Virus record (IMG/VR): IMGVR_UViG_3300031801_000798
Coordinates: 1-64,000 of that record
Length of the DNA stretch: 64,000 nucleotides
Strand: one strand, 5' to 3'
From: a virus
A model generated the notes under the pieces. It did not search any database. It was not told the DNA's origin and was given only the letters and a program-made list of their open reading frames with translations. This document shows, piece by piece, positions 42,093 to 49,681 of the stretch (its first letter is position 1; each line of letters opens with the position of its first letter). The position numbers were made by a program, and so were the translations under genes.

Positions 42093-43019
42093 TTATTTAA
42101 TCAGTGTGGGAAATTTAATGCTGTCTTTAGTTAAGAGACTCTTTCCAGATTGCTTCTTTGATGTACCACCTTCAATCTTTAATTCATTAATCTCTTTTAG
42201 GGTGGGCGATTGGACATCATGGTCAATGGCCCATAGAATGCCTTCCCTTCTGGCGTAATCTCGCATCCTGCGAACAGGGACGATAAGATTAAATGTTTCT
42301 CCAGCGCCACGCACAAGCATCCCCATGTATTGACCAGCATCGTCGCCAGACCTCTCACTCAGGAAAACCCCACCACCACTTGAACCGGGGAAGGCCGTCA
42401 CGGTTGTCTGATCAAATACTACACCTGCACCTGCACCCAAGTCAAGAACTCTTCCAACTTGAGAGCAAATTCCTCTCGTCATAGAATTCGAGCCAGTTTG
42501 GCCTAGTAATGAGCCTACATGATATAATTCAGTACCAATAGGCACGGGCTTACCTTCAGCCTTAAAGAAGGTGACTGACATGTCAATAAAACCCTTCTTT
42601 CTAATCATCAGAAGGGCCAAGTCTTCGCCATTTTCAGAATCGCTATACTTGATGACCTTAGCTTCCATTTTCATTTCACCAACCCGACGACCATCTTCTA
42701 CTAGCTCCTGAACTATTTGAGCGTCTTTAAATTCAACCAACTTTATAGATTGACCGTCCTTGATGACCGTTCTAACAGATCTAAGGCCATCTACAACATG
42801 AGCAGCAGTCCATACGAAGTTTATCTTTACTGTAGCTGACTTGCCTAATTCGGGGGTAGGAACGGTTCGAGTAAAAATTACTCCAGAACCTTCTCCAAAG
42901 CCAGACTTTACCGTAACAGACACATCTTGAAGATGCTGGTAAAGTCGCTTATCATTCCCTAGCAGGGGAGCGGAGAATATAAGAAGAATAATGATAGAAC
43001 TCAAGACTGTTTTTTTCAT
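42093..43019 (-). CDS. Secreted trypsin-like serine protease
   Basis: The 308-residue protein begins with a Sec signal peptide (KKTVLSSIIILLIFSAPLLG). The chymotrypsin-fold triad is visible as TAAHVVDG (H74), GEDLALL (D133) and FPGSSGGGV (S214 in the GxSGG block). A C-terminal tail of about 50 residues follows. It probably acts outside the cytoplasm, on envelope or extracellular proteins, or in virion maturation. It starts just past the terminator at 43047-43081 and AAGG lies before the ATG. Confidence 0.87.
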   Translation of the reverse strand: MKKTVLSSIIILLIFSAPLLGNDKRLYQHLQDVSVTVKSGFGEGSGVIFTRTVPTPELGKSATVKINFVWTAAHVVDGLRSVRTVIKDGQSIKLVEFKDAQIVQELVEDGRRVGEMKMEAKVIKYSDSENGEDLALLMIRKKGFIDMSVTFFKAEGKPVPIGTELYHVGSLLGQTGSNSMTRGICSQVGRVLDLGAGAGVVFDQTTVTAFPGSSGGGVFLSERSGDDAGQYMGMLVRGAGETFNLIVPVRRMRDYARREGILWAIDHDVQSPTLKEINELKIEGGTSKKQSGKSLLTKDSIKFPTLIK

Positions 43020-43046
43020 CGTTTCCGTCCTTAATGTCGTTCAGAT

Positions 43047-43081
43047 AAATAAAAATGGGGGTTTGTATGACCAGACCCCCC
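43047..43081 (-). terminator. Rho-independent terminator after the 43.1-43.9 kb gene
   Basis: Minus-strand hairpin with a G5/C5-based stem (GGGGGT...ACCCCC plus inner pairs) around a short loop, followed by ATTTTTATTT. It lies about 20 bases past the stop of the upstream gene and 28 bases before the downstream protease start. Confidence 0.75.
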
Positions 43082-43101
43082 AGAACTGGATTAAACAGTG
43101 G

Positions 43102-43899
43102 TTAGGGGATTACTTCGCCTCCTTGCATTCTGCGCTCTAGTTCTCGCTGTGGCGTATTGCCTTCATTTTCTGCCACGCCGGGGGCTACTGGAACATTAGG
43201 AGTTGCAATTGGACGAAGTTCATCTTCTGTAAATTCACTACCGAGAGCCGGATGCTTAATCCATTCGATGGTAGGAATATGTGATACGTCATAATTTACA
43301 AAATGGTCTGCTCCGAGGTAGAATGAATTATCCTCATCGAAAACAGAGTGAGCTTCCACTACAGGAATACGGAATAGTTCAACACACATTAGACGATAGG
43401 CTTCACGGAAAAGCTTTTTCATCTCTTTGCCAGTCTGGATACTCCAGTCATTGGCCCAAGTATTTTCAGAAAGCTGAGCCATATCACTCAAGCCCTGAAG
43501 ACAAAGCTCGATCCATCGACGACAGTAGTCATTCTTGACATCGAAATATCGAACCGGATAAATCTTGAAAGCTCTACGCTCATGCGTGATGTGATGAGCC
43601 TCAAGTCTTTCCATGTTATCTGGCTTTGTATTTGTGTCAATCAGATTACACAAGCGGACAAACATGTTGTGATGATGCTTGACGGCAGTCAGCGTAGGAG
43701 GACCGGGAACAAAGCAATCAGTACGCACTGAAAATGCTTGTAGATGCTCACCAATCTTTTCAAACAGGCGAGCAATTGCCATGTTATGGGTTTCCTTGTT
43801 GTCTCCAACATTAGGAATAGCCCACTTTACTCCTTCAAACATGTAGGGGAGAATTGCATCGTGGGTTGGGATAACTAAGCCTTCGTTTACATCTGGCAT
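43102..43899 (-). CDS. Protein of unknown function between the two proteases
   Basis: The ATG at 43899 has GGAGG five bases upstream; the longer frame opens at a GTG (43911) with no such site. The 265-residue protein has no signal peptide or recognised fold. Recurring aromatic and histidine clusters occur (RLEAHHITHERRAF, VKHHHNMFVRL). The tail is proline- and glutamate-rich (PNVPVAPGVAENEG). It ends near a strong terminator, so it is probably well expressed. It could be a virion or host-targeted protein; unknown. Confidence 0.65.
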   Translation of the reverse strand: MPDVNEGLVIPTHDAILPYMFEGVKWAIPNVGDNKETHNMAIARLFEKIGEHLQAFSVRTDCFVPGPPTLTAVKHHHNMFVRLCNLIDTNTKPDNMERLEAHHITHERRAFKIYPVRYFDVKNDYCRRWIELCLQGLSDMAQLSENTWANDWSIQTGKEMKKLFREAYRLMCVELFRIPVVEAHSVFDEDNSFYLGADHFVNYDVSHIPTIEWIKHPALGSEFTEDELRPIATPNVPVAPGVAENEGNTPQRELERRMQGGEVIP

Positions 43900-43911
43900 T
43901 TTTGCCTCCAC

Positions 43912-45909
43912 TTATTCTATGTTAAATTTCTGTTTCAGTCTATGACGCAGCAATGTGTCAACTTGTCCCATCGTCATCGTCTGATCATTTTGATATTCGT
44001 TGATCAATTCTCCGAATACCGTCATGATCTGTTCAGCAGTAGCTTGTTTTCGCGTGCTGAACGGTACGTTCAAAAATTGCGGTGGCAGTCCTTGCATAGC
44101 AACTGGTTGTTGATGATAAGGTTCACTTACAGGAAATCCATACGGAACAAATCCGGGATTTAATCCCTGCTTGCCAGTCCTACCTTCAATATCCTCCGTG
44201 GCTGTTTGCTGTGGTAGGCTATCTAAGGGCATAACATATTCATTTTCGTGTCGATGTTTGTGAACGTGCTCGTGGACATGTGTGTGAGGACCGTCGTGTT
44301 GACAACCACCCCCTTCGATTCCTTCGACAGGAGGAGGCATAGATGGTCCTACATTGTTATCATACCCTTCTTCATCATCTTTGTCAATGTTTTTTCCATT
44401 TTTCTTTTTTCGTCTCCTGTTTAAAAGAAAAGGAACTCCGTATTTAAGGGCCAACATACCTAGACTCATCCCTCCAAGTGTAAAGCTAACATTTTCAACG
44501 GTGTTTCCGTTCCCACCAGTAGCTCCATCTAGATAATGCACACCTCCTTCTGTTAGTTCGTTTATGACCTTATCTTTGTCACTTACAAAGTTCAAAAGTT
44601 CATCGATTCTAGACTTAAGGGTTAGTTTCTGACCCTCAACAGCACCAAGCATATCTTTTAGTCCATTGATTTCATTATTGGCGCCTGAAAGATTCCCATT
44701 AATTCCAGACAACTCTGCCTTAAGACTTTCGGAAAGACCCTCTAAATTAGTCAGCTTTTCTTGAAGCTCGGTAATCTTGTCAATATACTCCTGTCGTTCC
44801 TTCTCAAAGTCCATAGGGGGGTCTACGGGGCCACCACCGGGGTCTGGTCTACCGGGCCAGCCGTTCCACCCGTCACTACCTCCTCCACCGTCTGGCGGAT
44901 TGAGAGGAGGGTTGGGATTCGGAGGGCTATCACCCCAAGGGCACCAAGGAAACAAGCCGTTATCATCATATAGTTCGCCAACTCTTATGCCTCCATAGTA
45001 TTTAGCAGTATCCGTAACGCTGCCGTCTGGAAGCTTAAGCTCAGGACAAAACATAAACTCTCCCTTAACGGTTTTTCTAAGACCTCCTTTATAGGGAATG
45101 ACGATATGGTCTTCAATTTTATGCCCACACTGTGGACAGATCTTATTAAGACGTTCTGGTTTACTGGACTTAGTCTCTTTATCGACAACAATGCTATAAG
45201 AAGCTTCTATGGGGTGGCCTTGGCCGTTACCCTCCATTATTTCATAGATCTGCCTTAGAGATAAGCCAGCACCATAGTCATCTGGCCCATCATCTGTCCA
45301 TGCCCCATCCCCTATTCTCCAAGCGAGAAGAATACCGAGACGAGTATGAAGTTCTCCTTTATCATCCTTGATAAGAACTAGAACGCCACTTCCAGACTGA
45401 CCACCAATGGGGGCAGCATTGAAACTGATAACAGCACCTGCATTTCTAAGAACCCTGCCCTTCCATGCGGTAGCCCATTGAGCAGAAGGACATCCGCCAG
45501 CCATAACGAGATCATTCGCCCCAATTTTCGTACCTTTGGGAGCTAGGGGAATTACTCTCGGGGGATACCGGCCAAAATATTTCTTTTTTACTGAGACTAT
45601 GGCTAAGTCAAGGGCAGTGCCTTCTTCGTAAGCCACATATTCAGTTTTAAAAGGAATCATTGCGGATTTGTAACCGTCTTGGAAAAATTCCAAGTGACCT
45701 CTTTTGGATCTGTCTATTACATGACCGTTGGTCAAAACATAGTATTTTTCATCATCTTGGTCAAAAACCGTGCCAGAACCTCTGGCTCCATCTGTATTAA
45801 CCCTACATACTCCTTCCAAAGCCTCGTCCATCGTAAGCGGCTGAGCAAATCCCAAAGGTGGGAAGCATAAAACCAGCCCCAAAACTAAAGCTTGTATTAG
45901 TTTTTTCAT
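43912..45909 (-). CDS. Large exported trypsin-like protease with coiled coil, TM and His-rich tail
   Basis: The 665-residue protein has a Sec signal (KKLIQALVLGLVLCFPPLG), then a trypsin-like domain with H63 (TNGHVID), D101 (ALDLAIV) and S172 (GGQSGSG). Then come possible zinc sites (ICPQCGH, FCPELKL, WCPWGD), a Pro/Gly-rich stretch at about 328-365, a coiled coil at about 367-455, a membrane segment near 476-496 and a basic stop (RRRKKK). A cytoplasmic tail follows with a His-rich HTHVHEHVHKHRH at 543-555. Export with a single membrane anchor puts the protease outside and the His tail inside. Composition and architecture are unusual for a phage. Confidence 0.85.
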   Translation of the reverse strand: MKKLIQALVLGLVLCFPPLGFAQPLTMDEALEGVCRVNTDGARGSGTVFDQDDEKYYVLTNGHVIDRSKRGHLEFFQDGYKSAMIPFKTEYVAYEEGTALDLAIVSVKKKYFGRYPPRVIPLAPKGTKIGANDLVMAGGCPSAQWATAWKGRVLRNAGAVISFNAAPIGGQSGSGVLVLIKDDKGELHTRLGILLAWRIGDGAWTDDGPDDYGAGLSLRQIYEIMEGNGQGHPIEASYSIVVDKETKSSKPERLNKICPQCGHKIEDHIVIPYKGGLRKTVKGEFMFCPELKLPDGSVTDTAKYYGGIRVGELYDDNGLFPWCPWGDSPPNPNPPLNPPDGGGGSDGWNGWPGRPDPGGGPVDPPMDFEKERQEYIDKITELQEKLTNLEGLSESLKAELSGINGNLSGANNEINGLKDMLGAVEGQKLTLKSRIDELLNFVSDKDKVINELTEGGVHYLDGATGGNGNTVENVSFTLGGMSLGMLALKYGVPFLLNRRRKKKNGKNIDKDDEEGYDNNVGPSMPPPVEGIEGGGCQHDGPHTHVHEHVHKHRHENEYVMPLDSLPQQTATEDIEGRTGKQGLNPGFVPYGFPVSEPYHQQPVAMQGLPPQFLNVPFSTRKQATAEQIMTVFGELINEYQNDQTMTMGQVDTLLRHRLKQKFNIE

Positions 45910-45911
45910 GG

Positions 45912-46565
45912 CTACCAGTCCTTACTTATGGTGAATTGATATCTAAAAAGTGCAGATCTAGCTAAGTCGGCGGGCATAACAGCCGAATCCGCTAGGTATG
46001 GTACAGGATCAATGAAAGCTTGACGAAACGCATAGGCCACGGCAGTACTGCACACGAATACATTCATGGGATCATCGTCTTTAATATTTTGTTCTGCTAA
46101 TCTGGCAAAGGGAATATAGTGTTTCGCCAGCTTCCAAATATTCTTCCACCCATAGGGGAGGCCGGTAAGTTTTATCATAACATCCGTTATCTCTTTTGCC
46201 TTCTCGGGTGTCAATAGTTGTTTGTTGTTTTCCTCTTTATATATGACACTTACTGATCTTTGCTCTTCATTGCTAGGCCATGCAGAGAAAGTATTGTATG
46301 TTAACTTAGAGACAGGGCGAAATATATCAATATTATCTGGATGTGTTTCAACCTGACGCTTTAAAGAAGTGGACCTTCCACCTTTAAACTCTCTAAATTC
46401 TAAGCACTGCAAATTGTCATCATCCCAGTGAGCCATGCCAGCATGACTGTGAACCCCGCCGCCATATCGCTTGATTAACCAACTAGATAGTCCCTTACCA
46501 CGAAATAGTAGGGCGTCTGCTTCTTTGATGTATTGCTCGGCTTCATGGTAAGGGACTAAGATCAT
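45912..46565 (-). CDS. YiiX/NlpC-like permuted papain-fold peptidase or amidase
   Basis: The 217-residue protein has ADALLFRGKGLSSWLIKRY and then HSHAGMAHW, with the histidine block of the permuted NlpC/P60 (YaeF/YiiX) group. Later FVCSTAVAYAFR carries the probable catalytic cysteine. The permuted order (His before Cys) is characteristic. Members cleave peptide or amide bonds in the wall, or act on lipids. No signal peptide is visible, so export would need a partner such as a holin. Placed beside the secreted protease and a TM protein. Confidence 0.72.
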   Translation of the reverse strand: MILVPYHEAEQYIKEADALLFRGKGLSSWLIKRYGGGVHSHAGMAHWDDDNLQCLEFREFKGGRSTSLKRQVETHPDNIDIFRPVSKLTYNTFSAWPSNEEQRSVSVIYKEENNKQLLTPEKAKEITDVMIKLTGLPYGWKNIWKLAKHYIPFARLAEQNIKDDDPMNVFVCSTAVAYAFRQAFIDPVPYLADSAVMPADLARSALFRYQFTISKDW

Positions 46566-46566
46566 A

Positions 46567-46887
46567 TTATTTTTCCTCTAGCTTTTTGTCTATTCTATCT
46601 AGAATATCAGCGATTCTTCGCTGGTCATTTACGATTTGTATCATCACTTGTTGCATATCTTTTTGGGTTTCCGCCCAACTCCTAGGCACGTAAACTAAGG
46701 GGGTTCCATCGGAATCTTGCCGGGATATTACCTTGTAAGTATGCTGCATCCAGTCTCTTTCATCGTCCATCAAAACGGATTTTTGTGGAACCGCTTTTAA
46801 AATGAGAACCTCAATAACCTTCCCCAGTCCTATAACTATTGCAACAATTGCGGCTAAAACAGGAACTGAAAGGATATCTGAATCCAT
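46567..46887 (-). CDS. Single-pass membrane protein with coiled-coil tail
   Basis: This 106-residue protein has an N-terminal membrane segment (VPVLAAIVAIVIGLGKVIEVLIL) and a charged helical C-terminus (KDMQQVMIQIVNDQRRIADI) suggesting a coiled coil. AGAGG six bases before ATG gives a good RBS. Adjacent to the papain-fold gene and downstream of a terminator. It could be a spanin- or holin-like membrane partner; speculation. Confidence 0.62.
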   Translation of the reverse strand: MDSDILSVPVLAAIVAIVIGLGKVIEVLILKAVPQKSVLMDDERDWMQHTYKVISRQDSDGTPLVYVPRSWAETQKDMQQVMIQIVNDQRRIADILDRIDKKLEEK

Positions 46888-46908
46888 TTGTTACCTCTTT
46901 CTTCAAAG

Positions 46909-46941
46909 AAAAAAGGAAGGGACTGAAAAGCAGTCCCCTCC
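46909..46941 (-). terminator. Rho-independent terminator after the 46.96-47.6 kb gene
   Basis: Minus-strand stem GGAGGGGACT/AGTCCCTTCC (10 bp with one A-C mismatch) around GCTTTTC, then TTTTTT. The hairpin begins about 20 bases past the stop of the gene at 46960-47631; the next gene starts 22 bases past the T run. Confidence 0.85.
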
Positions 46942-46959
46942 CTGCGACTGCAATAAAAA

Positions 46960-47631
46960 TTAACCGCCTGTAATAGCGCTGTAATCTTTAAAGTTACCAC
47001 CACTAGAGGATCGATCAGTAAAGTCAATCAACCATACCAACTCACCGGGAACTGCCCTACTTGGACGGTTCTCTAGAGGAGCAGTATTGTTTTTAGCAGA
47101 AAGGCTACGGAATGTAGTCGAATCACCTCTGTTGAGAAGAGTAGACTTAGCGGCTCCGTCAGCAGCAAGTAAACCATGGTTATCGGTAGAAGCCGCAGTA
47201 GGATTGCGGAACAGGTTGAAGATCTTGTCTGACCACAGACCCCTCTGACGATGGATTTCTGAGTGGAAGTTAACCGCTCTACGACCAAATCCACTACCAA
47301 CAACCTGAAGAACGCTGTTAGAAACGTTATTGATCTTAGTCGAAACACCTCTAATCAGAAAACCGGGAGCAGCAGCGGTTCTATCAGATCTCTTGGGGAA
47401 GTAACCAACCTGACCACTACCCTTTGTAGAAGTAAGGCCAACTTGATGACTGCTGTCGTCAGTATTCACGACGATCTTTGAGCCATACTCGTCTGCACCC
47501 TTTACTATGTCTAAGATGCTCTTGTTGGTCCATCTACCACTAGCAATATTGCCAGCGTGCATAATGACACCACCGTCATTATCTTTGCCACCTGAACCTG
47601 TTGCAGTACCCACATGTGTGCTAAGCGTCAT
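46960..47631 (-). CDS. Putative structural-type protein with its own promoter and terminator
   Basis: This 223-residue protein has no recognised domain; it is Gly/Ser/Asn-rich with STHVGTATGSGGKDNDGG at the start, RRAVNFHSEIHRQ in the middle and GELVWLIDFTDRSSSGG near the end, a composition seen in tail or capsid decoration proteins. AAGGGG precedes the ATG by six bases. Unlike its neighbours it is bounded by a promoter-like 10-mer upstream (47699) and a strong terminator downstream, so it is probably transcribed alone at high level. Identity as virion protein is inference. Confidence 0.62.
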   Translation of the reverse strand: MTLSTHVGTATGSGGKDNDGGVIMHAGNIASGRWTNKSILDIVKGADEYGSKIVVNTDDSSHQVGLTSTKGSGQVGYFPKRSDRTAAAPGFLIRGVSTKINNVSNSVLQVVGSGFGRRAVNFHSEIHRQRGLWSDKIFNLFRNPTAASTDNHGLLAADGAAKSTLLNRGDSTTFRSLSAKNNTAPLENRPSRAVPGELVWLIDFTDRSSSGGNFKDYSAITGG

Positions 47632-47698
47632 AAAAAACCCCTTTATGTAAGGCTTTTCTTGTTCCCTCTTGTCCCGTTTTTAAGATCCGATTCCAATA

Positions 47699-47708
47699 TA
47701 TTATACAC
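47699..47708 (-). promoter_or_regulatory. Promoter-like 10-mer GTGTATAATA (copy 2)
   Basis: The minus strand carries GTGTATAATA with a perfect TATAAT, in the gap after the sigma-like gene stop and 68 bases before the ATG at 47631. Flanks (TATTGGAATC) resemble those of copy 1 at 37949. No consensus -35 hexamer is found. The match between two operon boundaries suggests a phage-specific promoter. Confidence 0.55.
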
Positions 47709-47712
47709 CAAT

Positions 47713-48195
47713 TTAGTAGATGTCTTTCAGCTTTTCTAATGCTCGAAGTATGTATCTTCTGGCTGTTTCTCTGCTATAATCGTTTCTCTCCGCAATTTCT
47801 TCCATTGTAAGGCGCTCAAAAAATCGCTGATATATTACCTCTCTTAGAGAGGGGTGTAATTTCTGAATGACATCCTCTATCTCCAAATCACTTTGATCAT
47901 TAGCAAAATGAAGAGCTTCGTTATATTTTTTCTGCCTCTTTCTTTTATTGATATCGTAAAGTTGCTTTTTGCATTCCCAGTCAATTCTATTGTACAGAAA
48001 CGACGTAAATTTTTGACCCTTTTCAGGATCATATGCCTTAAGGGCTTCCCATAGGGCGACTAATTTACAGCGATGCAGTTCATCTCCGGGGATTATCTTA
48101 AAGTATCTAGAGCAAACCTTGTTAATGATCCTTATGTTGTTTATATCTTTCCAAGCTAAGTCAAATTCCTCATCTCCTACAATCCTAGTGTTCAC
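47713..48195 (-). CDS. Second sigma-70-like factor (GTG start)
   Basis: The GTG at 48195 has AGGAGG four bases upstream; no early ATG exists. The 160-residue protein has a region-2-like segment (GDELHRCKLVALWEALKAYD, KFTSFLYNRIDWECKKQL) and a C-terminal region 4 helix-turn-helix (LTMEEIAERNDYSRETARRY then ILRALEKLKD). It therefore resembles the sigma factor at 18839-19366. The region-2 part is diverged, so it might act as a sigma or an anti-termination/HTH regulator. It directly precedes the promoter-like 10-mer copy 2. Confidence 0.78.
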   Translation of the reverse strand: MNTRIVGDEEFDLAWKDINNIRIINKVCSRYFKIIPGDELHRCKLVALWEALKAYDPEKGQKFTSFLYNRIDWECKKQLYDINKRKRQKKYNEALHFANDQSDLEIEDVIQKLHPSLREVIYQRFFERLTMEEIAERNDYSRETARRYILRALEKLKDIY

Positions 48196-48207
48196 TTTTC
48201 CTCCTGA

Positions 48208-48819
48208 CTAATCTTCAGTATTTGGCTGGAAAATTTTACCCCCGTGTTCCCTCTTTAGTCTTCCATACGACATCACTTTTGTTAGATGGTCATGATCGTC
48301 TTCCTCATTTGTGCTGGAATATTCAATTTCTCCAGTGTGGGATACAAAAATGGCCCAATATTTATCTTGAGAGATAATTTCTTTAATTACGTTAACAGTC
48401 TCTTCGGTTTCTTCGTTTATTTGAAATGACAAGGAGCCGGTATCGTACAAATCTTTCTCTATTTTAGCCCTGACATCTTTAAACTTAAATAGTTTTCCGA
48501 CACCAAGAAAAAATCTATACCTACTCAAAATAGCTAATAATTCTACGCCCTCCACTGATTCTATCTTGGATTGTACTGAAGTAGTTATATCAAAATTAGT
48601 ATATCCTGTCCAGCAATCGAACTGTTTTACCGGATTCATTTTATCATGAAGCTGATAGATTCCCATAGGAGTTGATATCAGCTTGGGAATTTTTTGCATC
48701 AGTTTTAAAGCTTCATCCATCATTTCCTCATCGTCTTCTTGCAAATCAATACCTTCTAGAATTTCTTCCTCTATCAAATCTGTGTCCCACTTTTCCCATG
48801 CTATCTTTTTCTTGGACAT
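48208..48819 (-). CDS. Protein of unknown function, acidic
   Basis: This 203-residue protein is acidic (EEEILEGIDLQEDDEEMMDE at the N-terminus), helical and without a recognised domain. AAGG precedes the ATG at 48819 by seven bases. It is followed after 12 bases by the second sigma-like gene and could be part of its control. Function unknown. Confidence 0.58.
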   Translation of the reverse strand: MSKKKIAWEKWDTDLIEEEILEGIDLQEDDEEMMDEALKLMQKIPKLISTPMGIYQLHDKMNPVKQFDCWTGYTNFDITTSVQSKIESVEGVELLAILSRYRFFLGVGKLFKFKDVRAKIEKDLYDTGSLSFQINEETEETVNVIKEIISQDKYWAIFVSHTGEIEYSSTNEEDDHDHLTKVMSYGRLKREHGGKIFQPNTED

Positions 48820-48855
48820 ATCTATACCTTTCAGATAGAATCTGGGATAGTACTG

Positions 48856-49245
48856 TTATTCATCACCACGCATCTTTTTAGCAATTTCTGTGGGTTTTAC
48901 AACTATTTCATCGGATTTTAGTTCGTCTTCTGCGAAAATCGATGATTGCATATCAGCAATTTGTTCCAGTGTTGTCATATGCTTAAAAATTTCCCAAAAG
49001 TAGGATTCCATGTCCGCTTCCGTACACTCGTCTTTAAGGAAAGTTAAAGTCTCTTCAACCAAGTGACCGTGCATGACTCTATAGGCCAAATCAGCAAAAA
49101 TAATATGACTGCCGGTGTTTTCGTCCCAAGAGCAGTCCACCCATACAGTTCCATCCTCATCTACCTCAAAATGAAGAGACGCAGCATACTGTTTGTCCTC
49201 TTTTTTTGAGGGCCATAATTTTTTCAAGAAGCTAGGAATTTTCAT
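48856..49245 (-). CDS. Small acidic protein of unknown function
   Basis: The 129-residue protein opens with a basic segment (KIPSFLKKLWPSKKEDK), then an acidic beta-rich stretch (HFEVDEDGTVWVDCSWDE) and a helical tail. No family is identified. The start is close to the mini-ORF at 49251, and the 36-base gap to the next gene holds only an RBS. Function unknown. Confidence 0.58.
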   Translation of the reverse strand: MKIPSFLKKLWPSKKEDKQYAASLHFEVDEDGTVWVDCSWDENTGSHIIFADLAYRVMHGHLVEETLTFLKDECTEADMESYFWEIFKHMTTLEQIADMQSSIFAEDELKSDEIVVKPTEIAKKMRGDE

Positions 49246-49250
49246 GTCGT

Positions 49251-49424
49251 TTATGCAGATCGTAGACTGTCACCAACGATCCAAGCACCGCCAATCAGAA
49301 CTACGTGGTTTACTTGTTCTGCTGAAATAGGCAACCCTAGTCCGTCAAAAAGGACAAAAATTACGCCACCTACAGCAACCCAGAATCTACGAGAACCGAA
49401 CAAATTTTGAATTTTACTCATCAT
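49251..49424 (-). CDS. 57-aa small membrane protein (holin-like candidate)
   Basis: A 57-residue frame fills the gap between 49245 and 49487. ATG at 49424 has AGGAG eight bases upstream, an excellent site. The protein is SRRFWVAVGGVIFVLFDG then a polar turn and VVLIGGAWIVGDSLRSA: two membrane helices with a short loop and a basic N-terminus, the layout of small class II/III holins and related phage membrane peptides. Close to a papain-fold lysis-type gene. Function is inferred from topology. Confidence 0.62.
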   Translation of the reverse strand: MMSKIQNLFGSRRFWVAVGGVIFVLFDGLGLPISAEQVNHVVLIGGAWIVGDSLRSA

Positions 49425-49486
49425 GACTTATTCTCCTCAGTATAAAAAAGTAGTAAAAACAGCGAGCAACACCAACTGATGCTGGG

Positions 49487-49681
49487 CTATTCAACCTTTG
49501 GTTCGCAGCAGGGACAATTATCGTCAGTACATGCCTCGACACAATCACATGGGTCACAACAAGTTACACATTGACACACCTTGGCGTCTGAAAAACTAAG
49601 CAACGGACAAAAATGAAGTGACCAGCCAAGGCCCATGCCCAACAGAAAACAGAGCCAGTGATTCTTAAATAGATCTAACAT
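49487..49681 (-). CDS. Cysteine-rich membrane peptide (metallothionein-like)
   Basis: The 64-residue protein has a single hydrophobic segment near its N-terminus (HWLCFLLGMGLGWSLHF), then a tail with about eleven cysteines (VCQCVTCCDPCDCVEACTDD, CPCC) ending acidic. AGGAG lies seven bases before the ATG, a strong site, so it is probably real. The cysteine density resembles metallothioneins. It could chelate metal at the membrane or form disulphides outside the cell; I know no phage homologue. Confidence 0.68.
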   Translation of the reverse strand: MLDLFKNHWLCFLLGMGLGWSLHFCPLLSFSDAKVCQCVTCCDPCDCVEACTDDNCPCCEPKVE

